Shown here: positions 23,371-34,800 of the stretch, piece after piece | Position numbering within the stretch: the stretch's first letter is position 1 | Layout: every line of letters starts with the position of its first letter | NCBI GenBank assembly: GCA_020091685.1 | Contig: CM034599.1 | Coordinates: 3,441,641-3,505,640, forward strand | DNA: 64,000 bases | Direction: 5' to 3' | Origin: Lutjanus erythropterus | Lineage: Eukaryota; Chordata; Actinopteri; Lutjaniformes; Lutjanidae | Made by a program: the position numbers and the translations under genes | The notes under the pieces: generated by a model | What the model saw: only the letters and a program-made list of their open reading frames with translations | What the model was told of the DNA's origin: nothing | Database searches by the model: none

Positions 23371-24485
23371 ACACTGCCCGGCTAAAAAAAAACAATTCAC
23401 ACACTCTAATATTTCATTGGACCTCCTTCATCTTTGATTATGACATGCATTCGCCATGGCAGCGTTTTAATGAGCTTATTCAATGTCACAACATTAATTC
23501 TGTCCAGAGTTGTATTAAATTTTCTCAAAGATCTTGTATTGATGATGGAGAGTCGGACCGCTGCGTAAAGTCTAATCCAGCACATCCCAAAGATTCTCAG
23601 TGGGGTTCAGGTCTGGACTCTGTGGTGGACAGTCCATGTCTCTCATGCTCCCTGAACCTCTTTCACTGTCTGAGTCCGATGAATCCTGACATTGTAATTT
23701 TGGAATATGTCCGTGTCATCAGAGAAGAAAAAAAATCCATTGATGGATGGTCACATGACGTTGTTGAACCTGAGCGACTGAAGCAACCCCAGATCATAAC
23801 ACTGCCCCCACAGGCTTGTATTGTAGGCACTAGGAATGATGGGAGCATCACTTCATCCGCCTCTCTTCTTACCCTGATGCCTCCATCAGTCTGGAACAGG
23901 GTAAATCTGGACTCATCAGACCACATGACCTTTTTCCATTGATCCACAGTCCAATCTTTATGCTACTTTCTTAAGGCTACACAGCTGTTTAGTCCTGATC
24001 CCTTCAGTTCTCTTCACATTGTGTGTGGAAATGTTCTTACTTTCACTTTTAAACATAGCTGTCAGTTCTACTGTTGATTTTTTTATGATTTGATTTCACC
24101 AAATGTTTCTTTCAAGAATTTTTCCCGATCACATTTCTTCCTTGAAGATGATGGTTCACCTCTATCCTTCCAGGTTTTAATAATGTGTTGGTCAGTTCTT
24201 AACCCAGTTTTAGTTGTTTCATCAGTCTCAGTTGTTTTCTTTGCTTGATGCAGGTCAATAATTTGACTCTTCTGAAACAGAGTAACATCTTTTCCTCGAC
24301 CACAGGATATGTCTTCTGACATGGTTGTTGAAGAAATGAGAAGCTGCTCACTGCATCAGTTAGAGTTCAATAACTTGTTACCAGCTGAAACATATTAATC
24401 ACTGCAGTAATTATCCAATGGAAGGATCTGACCTGTTTGATTAGTTAAATCCAGGTGGGGACTTTGTTTTTGGCCAGGCAGTATA
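23371..24485 (-). mobile_element. decayed Tc1/mariner transposon, copy 1
   Basis: The terminal inverted repeats read ACTGCCCGGCTAAAAA on the left and TTTTTGGCCAGGCAGTATA on the right. The minus strand carries Tc1-type transposase pieces: an N-terminal DNA-binding region at about 24083-24322 (LFQKSQIIDLHQAK, IIKTWKDRGEPSSSRKK) and a catalytic part at 23663-23947. At 1.1 kb it is shorter than an intact Tc1 (about 1.6 kb), so a central section is deleted. Confidence 0.92.
23560..23947 (-). pseudogene. Tc1 transposase catalytic-domain remnant
   Basis: The frame starts with QWKKVMWSDESRFTLFQTDG, which holds the first catalytic Asp of the DDE triad, then VPTIQACGGSVMIWGCFS. After PSMDFF the reading shifts by one base. 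In the shifted frame the place where the second Asp should sit reads QNYN rather than a D-containing motif. Further on, PQSPDLNP is followed by TEN, keeping the third acidic residue, but a stop codon follows LWDVLD. The enzyme is therefore dead. Its role was cut-and-paste integration at TA sites. Confidence 0.88.
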
Positions 24486-24596
24486 GTTTAATCATTGATT
24501 GATTAAGAAGATGTCTTTGTCTTTAAACCTGCCTTCCTTACAACAGAATCCTCTCAACTTTGGGCTCTGTAGTAGGTGATGTTATGCAGTAAACAT

Positions 24597-24885
24597 TCCC
24601 ATACTGATATATTGATATTCTTTATACAGAATATACAAAATTACATCAGGGCACTGAAACAGATAACTTTAATGGGTATTTTTCAGTAATTATAAATAAG
24701 TCAAACAAACACAAAAGGAGCACAATATTAAAGCTGAATAGAGAAAAAGGATCAAAAGGCTACTTATGGCATAAAATACATGAACAATACAGAAAACTTC
24801 TCATACAGGCACAGCAGGTGACATATATGCCGATACCAGTGGACTGATATAGATGTGATGGGCCAATATCGGGCCGACAATAATG
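24597..24885. repeat. dispersed repeat with ATACAGAATATA motif
   Basis: It runs from TTGATATTCTTTATACAGAA to GGCCAATATCGGGCCGACA. Related stretches occur at about 45530-45660 and, weakly, at 44165-44260. No coding capacity. Confidence 0.5.
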
Positions 24886-24899
24886 ATTAGTGCTGGGTG

Positions 24900-27480
24900 G
24901 TGCTCAACACCTTCAAGGTATCGACTGAAATAACTAAGTACCGAGCAGCATTGAAACATATCCAGTCAAACAAAACTTACATTCAATCATTTTCGCACCC
25001 AGATTGAGATAAAATAGTTTTGCTCATAGCCAATCACCTCAAGTGTTCTTTGATTTAAGCGTGTGATTGGCCCACTTCTGCAGCTAGCAGCTATATGCAG
25101 TCTGTGGTGGGGAAGTCGAGCACGGTGTATTTGATGGATTTGACAGTTCTGCGTGTCGAGATGCCACCGAAGCGACAGAAAATGAAGCAAATGAAACTCT
25201 GTTGGTGTCATTTTACTGTAAGTGTGCTGTTATCGTAATTTTTTTAAACAAACCCAGCCCTAATATTGATCCAAGTGATAAATCTGTCAGGCTTTAGTCT
25301 GTAGTCTCATTTGCATCTATTGTGGGGGTCCTTGACATGAAGAATTTTGGGAACCCCTGGGCTAGAATATATTAGAAAGCTGCAGCCACATACAGAATGC
25401 ATGCTGGGTTACAATATATGCAGTACGTCCCCTATGGCCCTCAGTAGGAATATGTATGAAAAAATAAAGTGAATGAATGAATGTATGAATAACTTCCAGT
25501 AAAAATTACATGAAAATGCAACAAGGACACAACAAACTCACTGCAGAGCACCGCAACCATAACGAGTGACTGCATCTATCTCATGACAACATGGCAGAGT
25601 CACGACAACCTCAGGAACACGCTTTTATCAAATTAGTGATTTCTGTTAGTTACTTTAATGACGATTCCTCATTTCACTGGTAACACTTTATAATAAGGGT
25701 GCAAATTATATACTTAAAGTTACTACAAGGTGTTTAAATTGATTATAAAACTCTCAATTTAACACTGATGGCTCTATATGACCTATATAATAAACAAGAC
25801 CATCAGGAGGAAGATTGGCTATTTCTATGTATTTATTCTTAATATATTTGTCTGTCACCGGGTCGGATTCTCTTTGAAATCAGATGACATGAGCCTGTTT
25901 ACATTTTCCCAGACAAAGTTACAGTGAGTTGTACGTTAGCCAGTTAAAAAGAAGCAGGAGTAGATTTTCCTTTAGATGATTTTATTTTTGATGTTATATT
26001 TTGTGGTTTTCATGATGGAGACACCACCACTTTTGTCCACAGGGGGCTTCAAAATCAACAAAATATGAAAGCTCAACGTAATGCTTAACTAATGGATGGC
26101 TTATGATGATTTAATTTATCAATTTATGCAGGATGTATCATGAAATTCTGTTCCTCATCATTGACAAATGATCAAGTCATTACAACTTTATGTGACTATT
26201 TACACTTTATGTTAATTCAGTTACAGCATTAAGTTACCTTTATTTCACATAAAAGTTTGATAAAACCAGTTTTTGATTAAAAAAACAAAACAAAGCTTCA
26301 TATTTCTGTGAGAACTGAAGTGTTCTGCTCTTATGGAAGCTGAGCAAACACATGAATGTGAAATAAACTTTTATGTAAGTGGAACCCAATTAAATTGGCC
26401 GCATCTCAACAGACCTTTTCTCACGACAGCCGTGCAGGTATTACCATGATACTAATTAAGCTTCTGTTACATTTAGTGTGGCGGAGCCTTTCCAGCGAGC
26501 CAACATGCACAATCGCAGCACCCTGCTGACTCTGTTAATTAGTATCATTGGTAACACCTGTTATGCCGACTATTTCATGTCAAGCTGGCTCCCATGAGAA
26601 AGATTTATGAAGTAACTGTGAATTATCATTTTTTAACTCATGATCTGTCGAGCAGGAGTGGAAGCACAGCTACTCATGTCACTGTAATTCATTTTTGGGG
26701 GGAGTACTTCTGCTTTTATGAGTATTTCTACTCTTACTTAAGTATGCACCACGCTAGCACTGTCAAAAATACTGATCCTGAACATCTGAAATGCTTTCAA
26801 TATTCTTTTATCATAGTACTGATACTTCAGTATGAGCTGAAAATCTAAAATGTTATGTCTGCAATGTTTTCCCTGCGGTATAGAAAATGGCATTTATTAT
26901 TGATATTTTTCAAGGTATTAAAATTCAAAATTCCAGTATTGTGCCAGCACTACACCACACCGGTATCCTCATCTAATTTGCTGCTTTTAAAATAATAAGT
27001 CAATGCTGAGTAGGTCTACAATTTGAATTAATATCCAGACCTTTCATCTGCTTTTTTTGTAGCCAATGAGGCTTAAACAACCAGATGGAAAAAAAAAGCA
27101 CTGCAGCAGGGACAGCTTTGTCGAGGTGACCATGACCACTGAACAGGACGGGGCAGGAGTTATTTAGAGTGGGAGTCATTTAGACTGAGGATTTGGAGGA
27201 AAATGTTGAGAAGAATACTTTGTACTTTGACTTCAGCGTCTTTCAACACCAGAAGTTTTACCAGCAGTTGAGTAATATTTCAGTACTTCCACTTAAATAC
27301 AGATTTTCAGCACTCTTTGCATTACTGCTGTGAACTAATCACATAAACTTAGAAATGGTCAGTTTATAAATGCACCAGAAAGAAAGTTAATTGCTGAGCC
27401 TCCCTACAAGAAATATACGGGCAGATGGGAGGTCAGACACAGACACCAGCACACACTTCTATATGAGTCTATACATTCTT
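24900..27480. other. intergenic, mixed unique and repeat-derived sequence
   Basis: No gene seen. About 26640-26760 contains a dispersed repeat (GTGGAAGCACAGCTACTCA, TACTTCTGCTTTTATGAGTA). The block 26395-26590 is unique and is listed separately. The rest is AT-rich and unassigned. Confidence 0.45.
26395..26590. promoter_or_regulatory. candidate conserved regulatory element with inverted ATACTAATTAA sites
   Basis: Two inverted arms, 26435-26459 (CAGGTATTACC then ATGATACTAATTAA) and 26535-26560 (TTAATTAGTATCATT then GGTAACACCTG), flank about 75 unique bases. Each arm has a TAATTA homeodomain core and a CAGGT/ACCTG E2-box-like end. There is no coding frame across it. Conservation is inferred from texture, not measured. 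Confidence 0.35.
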
Positions 27481-27526
27481 TTTTTTTTTAGGGAAAAGGT
27501 TGCATATTATGCCTTTAAGCATTATT

Positions 27527-27762
27527 AAAGCTGCAACTCAAGTTTCTTTTCATTGTCAGTTAATCTGGCGATTATTTTCGTGATTAATCAATTAGTTGTT
27601 TGGTCTTTAAAATGTCAGAAAATGATCAGTGTTTCCAAAAGCCCAAGATGATGCCCACAACCCAAAGATATTCAATTTATTAGTTTAGTTTTTTCTTTAA
27701 AAAAATATTCAAATTGATTAATTGTATTAAAATAGTTTGTTGATTTATTTAATAATTGATTG
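27527..27762 (+). repeat. GTTGCAGCTCTA-family repeat, copy 5
   Basis: It starts AAAGCTGCAACTCAAG and contains TGATTAATCAATTAGTTGTT, ATGATCAGTGTTTCC and CCCAAAGATATTCAATTTA. The 3' terminus is cut where the next element begins. Confidence 0.85.
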
Positions 27763-27978
27763 TGTTTCCCAATCCTGGTCCTCAGGGCCCACTGGCCTGC
27801 GTGTTCTGTAGGTTCTGTTTCTCTGCTCCAACACACCTGATTTAAATGATCAGCTCGTTATCAGGCTTCTGCAGAGGCTCCATGATGAGCTGATCCTCTG
27901 AATCAGGTGTGTTGGAGCAGAGAAACATCTAAAACATGCAGGGCAGTGGACCCTGAAGACCAGGATTAGGAAACACTG
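27763..27978. mobile_element. short foldback MITE, CCTGGTCCT type, copy 2
   Basis: Inverted ends GTTTCCCAATCCTGGTC and GACCAGGATTAGGAAAC. The arms also share CTGCTCCAACACACCTGATT (left) and its inverse (right). It directly abuts the previous repeat. Confidence 0.85.
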
Positions 27979-27993
27979 GATCCTTCCAACTCT

Positions 27994-28557
27994 ACTTAAA
28001 GGGACAGTTTAACCAGAAATGAAAATTCAGGCATTATCTATTCACCCTCATGTCAATTGAAGGTCGGGTTTAGTTTTTTAGTCCACAAAACACTGCTGGA
28101 GTTTTACAGGAAAACAGTGTTGCAGAATCAATAGGTGACCAGTTTTCAACCATAAAAAATAATATACTGCTCGCCTGCTGTAATCCAAGTCTCTTAAAGC
28201 CACGAGCTGCCAAGTTGACTTGAACGACATGACTTTCACCATGTATTTATCCTGAGTCTTCACTGTAGATCCTTAGCTTGGAGCCACGTTCATGTGCATG
28301 TGCACAATGTCTGAACTGAGTGTGTGTGATGTGATGGTGTGTGGGCGCAAGTGAACTGCATGTCAGGGCTTTCAGAGACTTGGATTACACCAGACAAGCA
28401 GTATGGAGGCATTATAAGATTCTGCAACGCTGTTTTCCTGTGAAACTCCAGCTGTGTTTTGTGGACTAAAAAACTAAACCTTAAATCGGCATAAAGGTGA
28501 GCAGATAATGACTGAATTTTCATGTGTCTTACTGTGGGTGCACTATTCCTTTAAGTA
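27994..28557. mobile_element. foldback element with TTAAAGGGACAG ends
   Basis: It starts ACTTAAAGGGACAGTTTAACC and ends ATTCCTTTAAGTA. The arms are inverted copies of each other for about 250 bases, with AGTCCACAAAACACTGCTGG matched by its inverse at about 28445-28470. It is a shorter relative of 12535-13845. Confidence 0.85.
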
Positions 28558-28669
28558 TATGATTTGTACTCTTATTGCAAAGTGTTCCTATTCCATCTTT
28601 ATGGAGTCCACAGTGTTAATTGTCTGCTGTCTTCTGTCCTCCACATGTGAGCCCTGTTCAGTTCAGCTC

Positions 28670-29480
28670 CCACACCGCCAGGGGTCAGTAGTGCCTGCCA
28701 AGTGACGCAGTCATGCAATCAATTGAACATGTCCGATAACAACTTTAAAAGTCGCTCTCTTTGTCCACAGAGGACAGCTGCGTATCTGCAGAACTAAAAC
28801 GTGTTTATTCAGGAGAAGACATGCGTTTAGTGGAAAAAAAAAGCGCCCGGGCAGCCTGACCTGAACACGAGGAAGATGTCTTTGGGTTTAATATGAATCC
28901 ACTTGGTGAAAAGTGTCTAATATAACTGCTTGTGTGTCGACTTGCCTCTACCTGTGCAGGCTGGTGTGCTGGCGGAGCTCCTCACGCCCCCCCGGTGTGC
29001 GCCAGCGCCAGTTATTGTCACCGCTGTGGGCTTTTCTTTCTTCTCCTCTGCTGCTCTCGACGCGCATTGGACGGCTGACAGCGCGTAAGCTTCATGAAAC
29101 TGAAGCCCACAACCTGTCTGCATAAACACCGAGAGATGGATGCTTGAACCCGGACCTCCGCAGAATATTTGAGCCACTTGGTGCCAAAGTGTGATGAGAA
29201 GTGGCAGCTGAACATTTGGCTCACACACCGGGATCACAGCTCTGCTCTGCGCGCTGCTGCCGCCGCTGGAGTTGCGCTCAGGACTCCACGAACCGCTCAG
29301 GCTGCCTGGGTGTGGATGTTTTCTGACCTGTGGTGCGATTTGAACTTCTTCACTTTTATGTTTTTACCTTACATGATGCCGTGCTGGAGCTGCTCCCATC
29401 CCTCCCCAAGTGCCGAACTGAACGCACTGCACAGCAGCCAACTTCAGGAGCCTGCTGCGGAGGAGGAGGACACAGAGCTC
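28670..29480 (+). promoter_or_regulatory. CpG-rich promoter / 5'UTR region of the downstream gene
   Basis: CpG density rises sharply (for example GCGCCCGGGC at about 28840, CGACGCGCATTGGACGG at 29059, CTGCCGCCGCTGG at 29257) in a region otherwise poor in CpG. It precedes the signal-peptide exon at 29917 on the same strand. Many short upstream ATG frames are present, so translation may be regulated. No TATA box was identified and the start site is unknown. Confidence 0.6.
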
Positions 29481-29916
29481 ACAAACTGACCAACAAGGGG
29501 CAGACAGGATTGGAAACGTTTCCGATTTGGGGAAAATAGTTTTGGAGCTCTTCGGAAGGATGCATCACAACTGTGGCTTTAGGCATTTCACAAGGCTGCT
29601 GCTGAGCGTTTTCTCTTCCAAAAAATGCTTCAAAGAGTGATGCAAAGCTGCGCGCAAGTTCCCTCGCTTCAGTTGTTGAATTTTCTAGAGAAAAACAAGT
29701 AAATGAGACACCAGTGAAAGGCTTTCTGAATTGTCTTTCTGGCGCACTGGGATTTTTTTCGCATGTGCAAATGACTGGATGAAATTTTTACCGAAAAAGA
29801 TGCTTTTTCATATTTGACTAACGATGCTGGGAGGAGGATTTTTTCCTTTCAATTAAGCCATTTCGGCTTCCATACATTTTTGTGGGATTCTTGTTTTCCT
29901 GAAGGCTCAAAGAAAC

Positions 29917-29962
29917 ATGTTGCACATCCTGGCGCTTCAGTCGGTGCTGTTACTTTTTGGAG
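29917..29962 (+). CDS. ntng2: first coding exon of a secreted/GPI protein, probably netrin-G2
   Basis: The ATG at 29917 has A at -3 and is the first ATG after an in-frame TAA at 29854. It encodes MLHILALQSVLLLFG, then the exon ends GGAG/GTAAGC, a strong donor, leaving a lone G. The peptide is a signal-sequence core. Netrin-G2, as I recall, begins MLHLLAL, with a short hydrophobic stretch and then Gly-Asp-Tyr-Asp; a G/AN split codon for that Asp fits. Netrin-G2 is a GPI-anchored presynaptic adhesion protein that binds NGL-2 (LRRC4) through its laminin N-terminal domain. No laminin-domain exon appears before 64000, so the first intron is at least 34 kb. Fifteen residues are weak evidence, and another signal-peptide protein remains possible. 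The CpG-rich 5' region and long intron suit a neuronal adhesion gene. Confidence 0.55.
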
Positions 29963-31216
29963 GTAAGCACAATTTCAGCCTATTTGCCCATGTGTGTCTT
30001 CTAATCCACTGTTCCAACTGAGGAGGAAATGTGTTTTTCTTGCAAAGAATCTGCTGTCAGACATGCAGAAGTTGAATAGAAACATATAAGAGGAGTAAAA
30101 GAAGGTAAAAGAGACAGATCGCACCTGAGAGACAGGAGGACGCAGGGCAGTGACATCCTGTGAGTCACTGCTGTGAGAATATATGAGCCATACGGTGTTA
30201 TTTTGCATGTTATCTGATTAAGTTTTATTCTAAGACTACAATTAGAGTTCATATCTGTTCAGTTAAACAGTATGTTCCGTGTGAGGAAGATCCTCTGCAG
30301 CCAATATGTTGAGTGTCTTTGCACCTGTGCAACACACCCAGAGCAGCTCTGGCCTTAAATAACATTTATCTCATGAATATTTCAGTGTGACAGCGATTCT
30401 CTTTTGCAACAGAAGCATTGGGGCTTTATTACCTCTTGGCTTGTCAGGTTATTACATCAAAATTCATCTCAAAGCCCATAATTATTTTATGAGAAAAGTT
30501 ACAGAGACCTGCAGTGGTGGGAGAGCTTCACAACATGACAGTCACTGCAGGTTGTAAACAGATATCTGTTTTTTGCAGGACTCTCTCTGTCTATCTGCTG
30601 AAACAATTATAATGTAAATTTCCTTTTTTATGCACATGACATTGCATCAGTCATTCAGTGCCACAAGCAGCAGAGCAGCATTTATTCTGGCTGCCCTGCA
30701 GCCAGAGTGTGCAGATCTGAAGGCAGCTAGTGGTCCGGCTAATGAATCCCTTCTGTCTTGTGGGAAAAGGGTTTAACCTGAAATTCTGTTTTGAAATTGT
30801 AGGGATGGTATCATTCAAAAATATTCAATACAGGCTCCTGAATTATTGTTTTTGCAATACTAATTTTATGAAATCCATTTTAATAAAATAAAAATGACAC
30901 AGCACATTAAGGCACAAATCTTCTCTGATTTTTTTTTTTTACAGACTCAAAGCAGTTTCACAACATAAAAATATGAATCTCTTTACTACAATGTGGTTAA
31001 ACTTATGTTGTAGTTCTGTGCATTTTTCCACACAAAGCAGTTTCATAACATACAAAATAAGCCACAACTTGGAGATTTACTCTGAAGGTATCAAACTACA
31101 AGGGATTTTTTGATATTTGATTGTATTGAAGTAATTCTATTGGTGCCAAAGTATCAAAGTTTGGTATTCAGCCCTGTGAAAATGTATCCTGGCCGTCCGA
31201 TATTGTGAATATTTTT

Positions 31217-31402
31217 TTAGGGCTGCACAATTAATCAAAATGTTGCAAACTACAATAAGGCCAAGTGCAGTATCCAAATTGCAGAAGCTGCATTTTTTTG
31301 ATAAGGGAAAGATGGTGACAAAACAGCATTATAGTGAATTACTGATGTCCTGGCCTACAAGTCTTGTTCTCCAGGTGTAAGGAGACATGTTTGTTTGGCA
31401 AA
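31217..31402 (+). repeat. GGGCTGCACAATTAATC-type repeat, copy 1
   Basis: It begins GGGCTGCACAATTAATCAAA and contains AAGGCCAAGTGCAGTATCC and CTTGTTCTCCAGGTG. The same phrases recur at 60272-60612. Confidence 0.75.
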
Positions 31403-31407
31403 CACTC

Positions 31408-31520
31408 GGGCTGCAATGAATGATTTTCATTTTTGATAGTTGCTTGGTCCATAAAATGTCAGAAAATTGTCAAAAATGTTGACGAGTGTTTCCCAAAGCC
31501 CAAGATGACGTCCTCAACTT
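31408..31520 (+). repeat. GTTGCAGCTCTA-family repeat, copy 6 (5' part)
   Basis: GGGCTGCAATGAATGATTTTC through GTGTTTCCCAAAGCCCAAGATG. The copy is truncated at the MITE that follows. Confidence 0.8.
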
Positions 31521-31536
31521 GGTGCCAGAGTCTAAC

Positions 31537-31876
31537 GGTATGTTCACACAACTGCCGACAAAACATCGGGCTAACTCAGAAAATGAAGTCTGACGCTTGT
31601 CGCTGTGTGTCGGTTGTGAGGCGCTACAAATCAAAGTTGAGCTGGTCTCAACTGTTTTCAGCGCTCCAGTGACATGGTGATGTGTCAGCCAATCATATGG
31701 CTTCATTTCGCCACCTCCCGTCTCCCCAAAATTCTTGTGCCATGTAAACAATGGAACAAAAACTTACTCTTGCCATCAGCCAGTTTGTAGTTTTATTCAG
31801 CCCTGCCTTTTTTTCTTACTGCGACACTAACAAATAAATGCCGTTACGTAGCCATGTCGCCGGTGTGAACATACGG
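31537..31876. mobile_element. MITE with TATGTTCACAC terminal inverted repeats
   Basis: The left end GGTATGTTCACAC (31539-31549 core) and right end GTGTGAACATACGGT (31863-31873 core) are perfect inverted repeats of 11 bases with partial extension. The 340-bp interior has no transposase. Confidence 0.7.
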
Positions 31877-31950
31877 TGAGGGAAGCAGCAGCTGAACGTT
31901 TCGCTCCGAGGTCGGTGTTCTTAAAATTGTAATGCAATTAGTGATCGTTC

Positions 31951-32362
31951 TGACTAGGGCTGAATGTTTTTGAAAAAATATCTATTTTTCATTATTTTGA
32001 CTGATATTGCCATTGTAATATTAGATGGAAAGATCATTTTTACATAATTAGTCTCATTTTCATTGGAAAAAAAATATTAATGTTTATAGTTTGTTTTTTG
32101 CAGGGATAGAAATTGATGTGTGAACCAGGACATCTCTGCTGCATGACAATATTTAATTAAAAAAGGTGTTTTTCATATTTTGACTTCACCAAATATTGCG
32201 CCTCCTGCAATATGAAAATTGCTGTAGGCCATATTGTAATTTAGATAAAATTTCGATTGGGTTTGATTAATCTTTCCAACCGATTGTGAATCATATCGTA
32301 ATATCTCTTGAAATACTTGCAGTTTGATTTTTTTTTTTTAAACCATTATCGAGCAGCCCTAA
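31951..32362. repeat. AGGGCTGAATG ... GAGCAGCCCTA element
   Basis: It starts TAGGGCTGAATGTTTTTG and ends ATCGAGCAGCCCTAAT, which are inverted. The interior has GCAATATGAAAATTGCTG and GTGAATCATATCGTAATAT. It is related in style to 57205-57420. Confidence 0.55.
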
Positions 32363-34587
32363 TATTTTCTCTCTGGCTTTAGCACCTGTCTGTCTTATAA
32401 AACAGGGAGCTTTTTTTTTTCTTTTTTTTTTTAAAAAAAAGATCCAGATAGTCAATTTAATCAACAGCAGCAGAGAAAATCTGTTTCTCATTCAGTGAGT
32501 GGACCTTGTTTGCCTTCTTTGCCTTGACACCAAGAATCATCATCTGACTGTATTCATGTATACAGCCAATCATGCATCGGTTAGAATAAAATAAAAGAAA
32601 CACGTACACTGATTCCCGACAGAATTAAAGGTCAAGCATTTCCAGAAAGTCGACGTTAAACACTCTCAAACTGCATCTCACGCGTCCACCTTGATGCTGC
32701 TTCTGTCTCGCAGCTCGGAGGACGACTCTTTATTTGACAGCAGCCTCTGTTCTGAGTGCTGACTCACTGGCTTGAAGTGTACGGTAATGATGTTTGCCAT
32801 ATGCCAAGGCCTCCTCAGTAACCATACACAGTATGATACTAATTGAGCATTGTGTGTCATAAAGCTGCAGGACACAGCTCCTCACTGTGAATAGTGATGA
32901 AAATTGATAACACACTCCAGGAAATGAGAGGATCAGATCCATGCTCGAAAAATGCCTGCACAGCATAATGAAGCCATAATTAGGGAGGGAAATCTTTGTG
33001 ACTGTAGCCTTTTGTTTGGAAATGCAGAAATATTATCAGGGCAGGGAGTTAGCAGACCTAAAATACTGCATAAAATCTGTTGAATAAAATGTCACTGTGC
33101 TGAAGTGAAATTAAAAACTAAAGGTCTTTTGCTGTTTTCAGAGAGCTGGCCTTATTCCTTGTGTTTTAAAAAATCTGTCCTCTCCATTAATTGAAGCCGC
33201 GAGGTGTGTTCCAGTGAGACACCTCGCTGGGATTCCTGAGAGGAATATCCAATCTTCCCTCCCTTCGTCTTATCCTTGAGCTTAACAAGATCCAAAAGGG
33301 GATCAAGCAAGGATAGCCTTCAGTCTACATCTTTAAGTACTAAGCACATAACCCATGCTGTCTCTCGTCTCCGCCATGTGTCTGTCCTCATGCCTCTATA
33401 TCCCCGTCGAGGGATTCGGCCTGTCCTGTAGTAGTGTAGTGTATGTTTTTTCTTTAGTTTGGAACACCAACATTTTATTAACCCTGCAGAGGTTCTGAAG
33501 CGCTTCCTCAGCTGAGAGTTTTATCTGTAATTGTCTTCAGGAAGATCCACTGCTGTGGTCCCGCGCCCCGGTGCCGTGGCACGCGTCCAGCTCCTCTTCT
33601 TTTGCCCCTGGCAGTCCTTTAAGCCGTGCGACTCATGTCCTTGAGCAAGCAAGGACCAAGAAATGAAAGAGAGGGGTGACATTCTGCACGCGCCGAAAAT
33701 GGTGTTTTTAAAACTTGGAGGAAAAAGAAAATATAAATCAAATCAATGGACTAAAAAAACAGATGTGTAAGGATATCTGTATGAGATGTGAACTGTGAGT
33801 TCAGTTTAAATCTCAACTGTGCAAAAATATGTTGCCCTCCAGCTGAGAAAGTACACGATTTTCGACAGACTGAACATGTTTGTCTTCGTGCCTTTTCTCT
33901 TAAAATTGGTGAAAAATGTGTTTGTTTGCATCCTAACGCATGTCTGTGTCTCTTAAAGGTCCAGTGATACAGATAAGGCTTTAGACACAGCCTTTCACAT
34001 TTTTTGTGAGTTTCGCAGCCTCCGTACGTTGTTCGTGCTTGGAGTGGGAGGGCGGAGTCCTGCATGGGTAAAGATGCAAACCCGTCCCCTTTGCACCCGC
34101 AAAGACGAGATCCAGAACTGACCCATTACCCGCAATTATCTCCAAGTCAAATTCACACCCACCTGAAACGGTGAATATAAGCATTAAGCAAGGAAAAAAC
34201 GTATCATTGTATTGTATATGTGGTATTATGATGGTCGCCTGCTGCACATCTGCAGCTATTTAATTCATACCTGTGCCTGCACCCATGAATTATATTTTTA
34301 TGGGTACCTGACCTGTGCATGACTCTACGAGAGGGTGAGACGAGTTGGTTTCGATCTGCAAGCTCACTGCTAGATGCCTCAAAATCCTACATGGTAGTCC
34401 TTAAAGTTTATGTTGTACAGTGTCGGGCTGTATAGGGAATAGCCTGAGGCTTTGAGGCTTCATGCATAGTGCTGACATTCAAATCCTAAATCAACATTTG
34501 AATGCTGCACAGCTTTTTTTTTTTGCACGTCTATTCAGTCAGTTTAAACCCCAGCCCTCCGTGCACGCTGGTTACTAGTTATGAAGC

Positions 34588-34615
34588 AGACACACACACA
34601 CACACAGACACACAC
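34588..34615. repeat. (CA)n microsatellite
   Basis: A short ACACAC array interrupted by one AG. Confidence 0.9.
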
Positions 34616-34716
34616 ATTTCTATCCTAACGTTACCTGCTGCATCTACTTCTGAGGACACCATTGAGTCAGTCTTGGTTTTGGCACTAAACTAGCTGACAT
34701 TTGTGTGTGATCTCTA

Positions 34717-34800
34717 AAGCTGCAATGATTAATCGATTATTAATGGACTAATCTCAAACGATTTTGGTAATCAATTAATTGTTTTCAGTCATGTTTTCCT
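34717..34800 (+). repeat. GTTGCAGCTCTA-family fragment, copy 7
   Basis: AAAGCTGCAATGATTAATCG and TAATCAATTAATTGTTTTC match the 5' end of the family. The core is missing. Confidence 0.5.

Noticed and set aside
23364-23942. 192-codon plus-strand frame
   Set aside because: It is the antisense of the Tc1 transposase remnant; the minus strand carries the recognisable motifs.
29169-29489. 106-codon plus-strand frame in the CpG region
   Set aside because: It lies in the probable 5'UTR, has no family resemblance, and is best treated as an upstream open frame.
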